DNA of 64,000 bases from Desulfoscipio sp. XC116. GTDB taxonomy: Bacteria; Bacillota; Desulfotomaculia; Desulfotomaculales; Desulfallaceae. The notes beneath the pieces are model-generated. The model was not told where the DNA came from, made no database searches, and was given only the letters and a program-made list of their open reading frames with translations. The stretch spans positions 992,001 through 1,056,000 of the forward strand of contig NZ_CP156660.1 in assembly GCF_039851975.1 (NCBI RefSeq). Direction: 5' to 3'. Each line of letters opens with the position of its first letter. Position 1 is the stretch's first letter. Positions 44,670-51,481 of the stretch are shown here, one piece after another. A program made the translations under genes and the position numbers.

Positions 44670-46503
44670 TTAAATACCTTCGTTTTTCTTAGTTTTTCAA
44701 TTTGTGCTTGGAGAGCTCGTCTCTTGTTATTTACATCAATGTGTAATTCTGGATGATGGCGTGTGACCTTCACCAAGGCCGCGTGTTTTTTGTATTGTGG
44801 CCAGTGGGATTCCACACCATCTCCCGGCAGCAAACCTCCCATGTCTTCCTGGGTCTCCGCCCGAAATTCCTTCGTCCTGCCTATCCAAGAGGTGGAACGT
44901 CAGTCATGCTCCTTAACCGGGTCTTTGCCCTAATGGAAAAATTCAACCTGACTGTCCCGGCTCTCCGTTCTCAAGGTGCGTTATAAAGCATGTGGATAAT
45001 GTTTGGGTCATTCACATCATCGTCTGGATGGGCTGCGGCACTCTCCACTCGGCGATGATGTGCTTATGTTGTTTCTATGTTTTGTTAGGATGTCTCTACG
45101 TCTTTATGCGGCTGTTTTCACCGACTGTTGAATATCGCCCATCATCTTCTCCGGATTGTAATCAACGCCCTTGCTGAGAATGGCGTAGAATACACGGATG
45201 AGTTTTCCACAGAGGGCAACAATGGATTGCATCTTGTTTAGCGGGTTCTTTTCCCTGGTCAGGTTGCGGTGGTGCAGTTCCCTAAACTCCGGATTCTTGC
45301 CCAGGATGGCGATCATGGTCATGAACAGCCCATGTCGTAACCGCTTCCGTCCCCGGTGACTGATGGTGGTCTTTCCTTTGTGCTTGCCGGAACTGTTCTC
45401 TACCAGGTTGAAGCCGGCCAGCTTTTGTATCTGCCGTGGGTCTTCGAACCTGTGGATATCACCGGTTTCACCGACAAAGGTTGTGGCTGTAACCAAACCA
45501 ACTCCCTTGATGCCCAAGAGTTTGACTGCGTTCGGAACTTGAAGCAACAGTTCCAATATCAGTTGTTCCAAGCGTTCAAGCTGTACACAGTACAATTCGT
45601 ACTCAGCAAGCAGGTTCTGCAAGCTGGCTTCTGAAGCTACATGGCCGTTGGTTCTGCCAATGCTGTTGGTTGCAGCTTTTACCAGCGCTTGTGCTCTTTT
45701 TATGCCCACAGAGCGCTTTACAACTGTCCTCCAGGTGGCCAGTATTTTGTCCGCGCCGGCTTCCAAAACCTTGGCTGGTGTAGAATATATCCGAAGCGTC
45801 AGAAGCGCCGTTTTTCCTGTCCATTTCTTGAATACACCGTCAAACTCTGGAAACCGGATATCCAGCCAGCGAACAACCCTGTTGTGGATAGCAGTTAGCT
45901 GCTTTTGCAGCCGCTCTCTTTCATCCACCGCTTCCCGTAGTTCTTGATAGATCTTGTCCGGGATGTACACCTCCCGGTAACGCCCGTCTTTCACCAGCAT
46001 GGCGATTGTCTTCGGGTCCTTGCGGTCATTCTTGGTGGGGCTGTTGTCATCCAGTTCCTTGGTGCGTTTGACATGGAATGGGTTGACTATGGCCAGTTTA
46101 TGGCCTTGGCGCTTGAGATGGTCACCCAATGAAAACCAGTAATGTCCAGTGGGCTCAAAGCCGGCGATGATTTCCGACTTTCCTTGCTGCTTGCAAATGT
46201 CCTGCATCCATCGGTCCAGGAGTTTAAATCCTTCCGCCGTGTTGCTGAATTTCAGCAGCTTACCCAGTTCAATCCCTCTGTAATCAAAGGCTCTGGCGTA
46301 GTGGGTTTCTTTCCCAATGTCGATTCCGACTACCAAGGTTTCAATTCTGATTTGCATAATCTTCTCGTTTTGTGTACGCTTCATGTAGAGGCGCCTCCTC
46401 AATTTTGGTTTTGTGCCTTCTTTTGCGGGATTAGCACATTACCATTGTATTGATGGGCGTCTCTTTTTTCAAAGGTCGTTTTTAATGATTACAGGAATGC
46501 TCC
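44612..46503 (-). mobile_element. IS110-family insertion (about 1.9 kb) in virD4
   Basis: Bounded by exact rejoining of the virD4 frame; CTCC is found at both junctions (44608-44611, 46500-46503), so the edge is uncertain by up to 4 bases. It holds one transposase gene. The long noncoding part is downstream of the transposase (44612-45103), the side where IS1111-group elements keep their guide (bridge) RNA. That stretch also contains a minus-strand frame (44660-44842, 60 codons, with NNKRRALQAQIEKLRK) that may be a gene remnant. The region downstream of 46402 is short (about 100 bases). Confidence 0.8.
45104..46384 (-). CDS. IS110-family DEDD transposase
   Basis: 426 residues from the ATG at 46384, which follows GAGGAGG at 9 bases; an upstream ATG at 46402 is less well placed. 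N-terminal RuvC-like domain with VVGIDIGKETHY (first Asp about 22) and EPTGHYWF (Glu about 100), then NDRKDPKTIA (Asp region); the C-terminal Tnp20 domain has GIKGVGLVTATT and LAGFNLVENSSGKHKGKT with the conserved serine region and SHRGRKRLR. These enzymes recombine DNA guided by a structured RNA from the element. The frame is intact. Confidence 0.92.
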   Translation of the reverse strand: MKRTQNEKIMQIRIETLVVGIDIGKETHYARAFDYRGIELGKLLKFSNTAEGFKLLDRWMQDICKQQGKSEIIAGFEPTGHYWFSLGDHLKRQGHKLAIVNPFHVKRTKELDDNSPTKNDRKDPKTIAMLVKDGRYREVYIPDKIYQELREAVDERERLQKQLTAIHNRVVRWLDIRFPEFDGVFKKWTGKTALLTLRIYSTPAKVLEAGADKILATWRTVVKRSVGIKRAQALVKAATNSIGRTNGHVASEASLQNLLAEYELYCVQLERLEQLILELLLQVPNAVKLLGIKGVGLVTATTFVGETGDIHRFEDPRQIQKLAGFNLVENSSGKHKGKTTISHRGRKRLRHGLFMTMIAILGKNPEFRELHHRNLTREKNPLNKMQSIVALCGKLIRVFYAILSKGVDYNPEKMMGDIQQSVKTAA

Positions 46504-47787
46504 TTTGTAATTCTTGACCCCAAGGGAGAGATTTTACGGGATACCGGCAACCTGCTCCAAGCCAGGGGCTATGACATCAAGGTGCTGGACCTGATCAACA
46601 TGCACCTCTCCCACTGCTACAATCCCTTTACTTACTTGCAGGACGACAAGGACGTCTTAAAGCTGGTCACCAACCTGATCCGCAACACCACGCCCAAGGG
46701 CAGCAATACCAACGACCCCTTTTGGGAACGCTCCGAAACCGCCCTCTTAGAGGCGCTTATTCTTTACCTGCTCTACGAAGCGCCGGGGGATGAGCGAAAC
46801 TTCCCGATGGTCATGGAGATGATCGCCGCCGCCGAGGTGCGGGAAGAGGACGAAACCTACCAAAGTCCCCTGGACGAGCTGTTTGAGCGGCTGGCCATGC
46901 GGGAGCCGGAGCATCTGGCGGTCAAGCAGTACAACATCTTCAAGCTGGCGGCGGGCAAAACCGCCAAGTCCATTTTAATCAGCCTGGGTGTCCGGCTGGA
47001 GAAATTCAACCTGTCCACCATCGCGGGAATCACCACGGTGGATGAAATGGCGCTGCCCTCCATGGGGGAGAAAAAGACGGCCCTCTTTGCCGTGATCCCC
47101 GACAACGATTCGTCTTTTAATTTCATCGTCGGCATGCTTTACACCCAGCTTTTCCAGCAACTTTACTACCTGGCCGACCATGTTTACGGCGGCAGGCTGC
47201 CCCTGCACGTCCATTTCGTAATGGACGAATTTTCTAACGTCGCCCTGCCGGATGAATTCGATAAGCTCCTTTCCACCATGCGCAGCCGGGAGGTCAGCGT
47301 CTCCATCATCCTGCAAAACCTGGCCCAGCTTAAAGCCTTGTTCAAAGACACCTGGGAGTCCATCGTCGGCAACTGCGACGAATTCCTCTATCTGGGCGGC
47401 AACGAGCAAAGCACCCACAAGTATGTGTCCGAGCTTTTAGGCAAAGAAACCATCGACCTGAACACCTACGGGCAGAGCAAGGGCGCTCAGGGCAGCTATT
47501 CCACTAATTTTCAGTTGTCGGGCCGGGAGCTTCTCACCCCCGACGAAGTGCGGATGCTGGACAACCGCTACGCCCTGCTGTTCATCCGGGGCGAACACGC
47601 CGTCATGGACGACAAGTACGATATTCTCAAACATCCAAATTTAAAGCTGACCGTTGACGGCGACGGCCAATCCTATCGGCACGGCACCACGGAACACGCC
47701 CTGGACTGGAAGGCCGTGGCTTTAAAGGAAGACGGCGATTACGAACTTCTTTCCGAGGAAGAACTCGCAAGCCTGTCCCCATCATAA
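46504..47787 (+). pseudogene. VirD4/TraG coupling protein, 3' part
   Basis: Codons 161-587 of the split gene, starting FVILDPKGEIL (Walker B-like DPKG) directly after the IS. It keeps YNPFTYLQDDKDVLK, DPFWERSETALLEALILYLL, FVMDEFSNVALPDEF and SIILQNLAQLKALF, all typical of VirD4/TraG. An internal ATG at 46582 could start a shorter product without P-loop. No other stop or frameshift was seen, so the insertion is probably recent. Confidence 0.88.
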
Positions 47788-47807
47788 AAACAGGAGGAAC
47801 GATTCTT

Positions 47808-48116
47808 ATGAAAATGTTTGGAAAAACCAAAGGGGTTTTTGCCATTTGCTGGGTGCTGGTGTTAATGCTGATCCTTTTCGCCGTCCCAGCATACGCGGCT
47901 GACGACCCTCTGACAGTCGTCAATAACCTGTCAGAATTTATCTTCGGGCTGATCCGCGCCATCGGGATGATTCTCTTAGGCTTTGGCATTGTGCAGATCG
48001 GCCTGTCGCTAAAATCCCACGACCCAAGCCAGCGGGCCAACGGCTTTCTCACCCTGGCGGGCGGCGTCATCATCACCTTTGCCAAGGAAATCCTTAATCT
48101 CATCACAGGAGGTTGA
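47808..48116 (+). CDS. Maff2-type/VirB2-like small membrane protein
   Basis: 102 residues. A signal-like N-terminus (cut near AYAA at 32) and two hydrophobic helices (about 45-65 and 80-100) around a short polar loop fit the VirB2/TrbC-like pilin-type proteins called Maff2 in Clostridia elements. It follows virD4 after 20 bases with GGAGG, so it belongs to the transfer operon. Confidence 0.75.
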   Translation: MKMFGKTKGVFAICWVLVLMLILFAVPAYAADDPLTVVNNLSEFIFGLIRAIGMILLGFGIVQIGLSLKSHDPSQRANGFLTLAGGVIITFAKEILNLITGG

Positions 48117-48122
48117 TTGCAT

Positions 48123-48350
48123 TTGTTTAGCAAATTCCCCATCACGGAAAACATGCACATTCATTCTCTGGACGGCGAACTGCGGGAAGCTACTATCCTG
48201 GGACGGCTGGGCGACAACGATTATCTTGCCGAATATAGCGGCGTCAGGTGCCATGCCATCTACAACCCCTTTGTCAATCATTTCTATGTGGATGATAAGT
48301 ATGGCGTCATCAGGGACAAGAAGTCCGGCAGAGACGCACCATGCCGGTAA
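48123..48350 (+). CDS. small element protein, unknown function
   Basis: 75 residues from the TTG at 48123, 10 bases after AGGAGG; a TTG at 48117 is too close. A compact beta-rich sequence (LREATILGRLGDNDYLAEYSG, FYVDDKYGVI). It recurs between the VirB2-like and VirB6-like genes in related elements as far as I recall. No function known. Confidence 0.5.
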   Translation: MFSKFPITENMHIHSLDGELREATILGRLGDNDYLAEYSGVRCHAIYNPFVNHFYVDDKYGVIRDKKSGRDAPCR

Positions 48351-48360
48351 CGACACGAAA

Positions 48361-48391
48361 GCAAAGCCCGTGCTTCAGGCACGGGCTTTGC
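48361..48391. repeat. 13-bp perfect hairpin before the VirB6-like gene
   Basis: GCAAAGCCCGTGC (48361-48373) pairs perfectly with GCACGGGCTTTGC (48379-48391), 5-base loop. No T-run follows, so it is less a terminator than an RNA-processing or stability element ahead of the VirB6-like gene. Confidence 0.65.
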
Positions 48392-48413
48392 CTTGGAAAC
48401 GAGGTGAGTTTAT

Positions 48414-49253
48414 TTGGAAAGCAGCAACTGGGTGATTGAGAACCTGAACAACGCCCTGGGAACTTGGAACGAAAAGCTGGCGGAAATCTGGCAGCTTGTC
48501 ACCCAGTCCCCTACGGAATTCCGAGGTGGCGGCATCTGGCACGTCATTGCAGATATCCACGGCGCGTTGCAGGCCATCGGCCTGGCCCTGCTGGTCTTGT
48601 TTTTTGTCATCGGCGTGGTGAAAACCTGCGGCAGCTTTGCGGAGGTGAAAAAGCCGGAACACGCCCTAAAGCTATTCATCCGCTTCGTTTTGGCAAAAGG
48701 TGTTGTGACCTATGGGCTGGAGCTGATGATGGCACTCTTTACCATTGCCCAGGGGATCGTCTCCACCATCATGGGCAGCGCGGGTTTCGGCACCACAAGC
48801 CAAGCTGTTTTACCGCAGGCCATCGTGCAGGCCGTCGAGGAGTGCAGCTTCTTGGCGAGCATCCCCCTGTGGGCGGTGACGATCATCGGGAGCCTGTTTA
48901 TTACGGTGCTGTCCTTCATCATGATCTTGGCGGTATACGGTCGTTTTTTTAAATTGTTCTTATATACCGCCATCGCCCCCGTGCCGCTGGCCTCGTTCGC
49001 CGGGGAGCCCAGCCAGAGCATTGGCAAGGCATTCCTCAAAAGCTATGCCGCCGTCTGCCTGGAGGGGGCCATCATCGTCCTGGCCTGCGTTATCTTTTCC
49101 GTCTTTGCGGCCGCCCCGCCGGTGGTGGACGCCAGCGCCAGCGCCGTGACGATGGTGTGGAGCTATATCGGTGAGCTGGTTTTCAACATGCTGATCCTGG
49201 TCGGCGCGGTGAAGATGGCTGACCGGGTGGTGCGCGAAATGATGGGACTGTAA
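48414..49253 (+). CDS. VirB6/TrbL-like membrane channel protein
   Basis: 279 residues from a TTG after GAGGTGA. At least six hydrophobic helices (about 48-70, 85-115, 145-180, 182-200, 215-240, 250-270) with FGTTSQA and GEPSQSIGKAFLKSYAAVC typical of the TrbL/VirB6-like proteins in Firmicute type IV secretion. It forms part of the inner-membrane channel. Confidence 0.82.
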   Translation: MESSNWVIENLNNALGTWNEKLAEIWQLVTQSPTEFRGGGIWHVIADIHGALQAIGLALLVLFFVIGVVKTCGSFAEVKKPEHALKLFIRFVLAKGVVTYGLELMMALFTIAQGIVSTIMGSAGFGTTSQAVLPQAIVQAVEECSFLASIPLWAVTIIGSLFITVLSFIMILAVYGRFFKLFLYTAIAPVPLASFAGEPSQSIGKAFLKSYAAVCLEGAIIVLACVIFSVFAAAPPVVDASASAVTMVWSYIGELVFNMLILVGAVKMADRVVREMMGL

Positions 49254-49273
49254 TAGAAAGAAGGGATTAAAAA

Positions 49274-49693
49274 TTGGATATAAAAACACTGCAATTCCAT
49301 TGAAAGTATAGGAAAAGTCCTATCAAACTGGCAATAGATGTTCAATCTTATCAAATGAACGGCAATCTCTATATCGGATTGTGGTGGAAAAATAGTGGAC
49401 AGTTTGAATCATTTACTGATCTGACCGTAAATCTTGGAAACAAGCTAAAACCAAATGAGGCTTATGTTAAGACATTCGATGAAAACGAAGGCTTGCTGGG
49501 TTTTATTTTGAAAAACCAGTTGGGAACACTTCTGCCGGAAAAAGGATATTCGGGATTTAACGAGTATTTGAAAATCGCTTTTGACATGGAACGCCTTAAA
49601 GAGTTTGACCCGGACGGCGTTAAAAATTATATGGAGTCACACGCCAAAGCGCAAAACAGGTCGGCCAAGAAAAAATCCGCCCCGGAGCGGTAA
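49274..49693 (+). pseudogene. DUF4313-like element protein with a TGA at codon 10
   Basis: From a TTG at 49274 after GAAGGGA the frame reads MDIKTLQFH, TGA (49301-49303), then KYRKSPIKLAIDVQSYQMNG and on to the ATG at 49355 and the stop at 49693. The stretch just after the stop looks like real protein, so the stop is likely a mutation (perhaps of Trp). From 49355 a 112-residue protein without the first strands could still be made, but it has no ribosome site. It ends KKKSAPER. Confidence 0.55.
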
Positions 49694-49733
49694 GCCGCAA
49701 CCACCTCATTATGAATGAACGGAGGAAATCACA

Positions 49734-50309
49734 ATGTCATACGGAAGAACAAAACCGAGCAATGAACCGCTGTCTGCAGAAAAGCTGACCGAAGAATTGA
49801 ATAAATGTGTGGAATCGCAAACCACTATGAAAGAGGTCAATGCCTATTGGCGCAAGACCGGCACTTGCATGGGAGCGCCCGGTATTACTGAAGCGCAGGC
49901 AAAAAAGCTGGACGAGAAAATCGCAACCACGCACTATTCGTGGGAAAAGCAGCCCTTTTCCGCTTACGACCTTACAAACAACAACAGCAAAATCAAACGG
50001 CTGCAACAAAGCCTTGCCGAAGCGTCACGCGGTTTTGAGGGCTGGGAATTTAACGGCGGCCGCGCCGAAGCGAATACTGAAATGAACCGTTTGCAGCTTT
50101 TCTTTGATGAAAGGCCGAACGATAACCAACGTGCGCTTCTTAAAGCCAGCGGATTCAAATGGGCCCCGTCACAAGACGCGTGGCAGCGGCAGCTTACCGA
50201 TAACGCCATCTATGCGGCTGGACGGCTGGACTTTATCAAGCCGTCAGACGGCAGGACGGTACGCGAACACCAGCCGAAAGCTCCGCAGCGGGATACTGAG
50301 GCGCGGTGA
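49734..50309 (+). CDS. conserved element protein, unknown function
   Basis: 191 residues; ATG after GGAGG. The C-terminal part (LFFDERPNDNQRALLKASGFKWAPSQDAWQRQLT) is a short module also found at the ends of element antirestriction-type proteins. N-terminal half helical with a GAPGITEAQAKKL stretch. Ends APQRDTEAR. A strong bidirectional hairpin follows. Confidence 0.6.
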   Translation: MSYGRTKPSNEPLSAEKLTEELNKCVESQTTMKEVNAYWRKTGTCMGAPGITEAQAKKLDEKIATTHYSWEKQPFSAYDLTNNNSKIKRLQQSLAEASRGFEGWEFNGGRAEANTEMNRLQLFFDERPNDNQRALLKASGFKWAPSQDAWQRQLTDNAIYAAGRLDFIKPSDGRTVREHQPKAPQRDTEAR

Positions 50310-50324
50310 TAATGGCGGAATCAT

Positions 50325-50361
50325 AAAGAAGATACCGGAAATGAGATCCGGTATCTTCTTT
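50325..50361. terminator. bidirectional terminator between convergent genes
   Basis: AAAGAAGATACCGGA (50325-50339) pairs perfectly over 15 bp with TCCGGTATCTTCTTT (50347-50361), with a 7-base loop and A/T on both sides. It serves the genes before and after. Confidence 0.85.
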
Positions 50362-50791
50362 ATATATCCTTGAACTGAACGCCCTCTCCATAAACAACAG
50401 GTTCCCCCGTTCTTGGATCAAGCAAATCCCCCTGCTCGTTGAACCGAACCTTGTCAAGGGGTACGCCCATCTCTCTGGCCCGGCGGATCTGCCACGCGAC
50501 ATCATATTCCATGTATTTCTCGTCCCGTTTGCGCCGTATCGCCTTTATCAGAGACACAATCCAACTCAACACGGCCAGGCCGAGCAACGAGAACAGGATG
50601 ATGTACGCCAAAGTCTCATGTTCCACCGCCCACTTGTTCAGCACGGTGCCGAAAAGCAGGAAGCAAAGGACGGGAATCGTCAGCCGGAGCTTTCCTGCCG
50701 CTTTGAAGATAAAAGAAAGAATGAGCAGTCCTACCGTAAGGCAAAGAGAAATAAGGGCCGCGGCTGCCGTAATGGTCACTCCTTTCCACAT
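50360..50791 (-). CDS. three-helix membrane protein, unknown function
   Basis: 143 residues. Three hydrophobic helices (about 5-30, 34-52 and 62-86) followed by a basic segment and a soluble domain (AREMGVPLDKVRFNEQGDLLDPRTGEPV). It is transcribed against the transfer genes. A TATAAT (minus strand, 50807-50812) lies just upstream of a GGAG site. Possibly an entry-exclusion or surface protein, but this is a guess from position. Confidence 0.6.
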   Translation of the reverse strand: MWKGVTITAAAALISLCLTVGLLILSFIFKAAGKLRLTIPVLCFLLFGTVLNKWAVEHETLAYIILFSLLGLAVLSWIVSLIKAIRRKRDEKYMEYDVAWQIRRAREMGVPLDKVRFNEQGDLLDPRTGEPVVYGEGVQFKDI

Positions 50792-50858
50792 AAACCGTAT
50801 ATTTCCATTATATCACGCGGCGCAAGTGTAAAAAGTTATCGCTATGAAAGAGGTTGAT

Positions 50859-51055
50859 ATGAAAAAGCTCGATTTAAATGAAAAGCTGAAAATAGAGAAG
50901 GAAAAACTCAACAGGCTTGCCGATGAAGCCTGGGAAAAAGGTATCCCCCTCAATCAGGATGAGGCATTTATGGCGCAGAACCGCAAGGTTGATGCCTTGG
51001 TAGTTAAGATAATCAAGGAGGAAGAACGGCACAGGAAAAACAACAGGAACGATAA
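50859..51055 (+). pseudogene. Spo0E-like small protein with a frameshift
   Basis: The open frame from the ATG at 50859 encodes a short helical protein (LNEKLKIEKEKLNRLADEAWEK, then LVVKIIKEEERHRK) that resembles the Spo0E-type aspartyl-phosphatase helical hairpin, though the SxxLD core is not clear. It then runs through a terminator into the PrgI gene. If the A5 run at 51036-51040 had one more A, the frame would end at TAA 51053-51055 as KKQQER, one of the shared tails. So a one-base deletion is likely. Confidence 0.45.
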
Positions 51056-51069
51056 GACAACCAATCTGC

Positions 51070-51099
51070 TAGCGCTTCGTGAAAGAAGCGCTATTTTTT
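51070..51099 (+). terminator. terminator before prgI
   Basis: TAGCGCTTC (51070-51078) pairs with GAAGCGCTA (51085-51093), 6-base loop, then six T. It lies inside the run-on frame of the preceding gene, which argues that frame is shifted. Confidence 0.85.
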
Positions 51100-51115
51100 G
51101 TGGAGGTGATGATAT

Positions 51116-51481
51116 TTGGAAGTCAAGATCAACCGGGAAATCCGGGACTATACCGAGAGCTTGTTTTTTGGACTGTCCATGCGGCAGTTCATTTTTTCTG
51201 TCCTGGCCGTCATCGTGGCCATCGGCATCTACTTCGGCCTGCGCGGCTTCTTCGGCACGGAAACCGTAAGCTGGATGTGCATTTTGGGGGCCGCCCCCTT
51301 TGCCGCCCTGGGCTTTATCAGTTATCACGGCATGACGGCGGAGCAGTTTTTGTGGGCCTACATCAAGTCGGAGTTTCTCCTGCCCAAGCGCCTGACCTTT
51401 CATCCGACCAACATCTATTACGAAGCCCTGAAGCCCACCCTGGAAAAACGCGAAAAGGAGGCTTGGAAACACCATGATTAA
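51116..51481 (+). CDS. PrgI-family transfer protein (VirB3-like)
   Basis: 121 residues from a TTG after GGAGGTGAT. N-terminal EVKINREIRDYTESLFFGLS is the PrgI signature; two membrane helices (about 25-42 and 48-66) and a C-terminal cytosolic part follow. It is the VirB3-like partner of VirB4 in Gram-positive systems. Overlaps virB4 by 8 bases. Confidence 0.85.
   Translation: MEVKINREIRDYTESLFFGLSMRQFIFSVLAVIVAIGIYFGLRGFFGTETVSWMCILGAAPFAALGFISYHGMTAEQFLWAYIKSEFLLPKRLTFHPTNIYYEALKPTLEKREKEAWKHHD

Noticed and set aside
44660-44842. 60-codon minus-strand frame inside the IS110 noncoding part
   Set aside because: Has a protein-like end (KRRALQAQIEKLRK) but no ribosome site and an upstream stop; it may be a remnant or part of the RNA region, so it was not listed as a gene.
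21075-49303. Recoding of TGA as tryptophan or selenocysteine across the element
   Set aside because: TGA ends several intact genes here (for example parA and the mobC leader), and no selenocysteine hairpin was seen; point mutations are simpler.
50844-51269. 141-codon frame running from the Spo0E-like gene into prgI
   Set aside because: It reads through a strong terminator and the prgI ribosome site, and its last 70 codons are the shadow of prgI.
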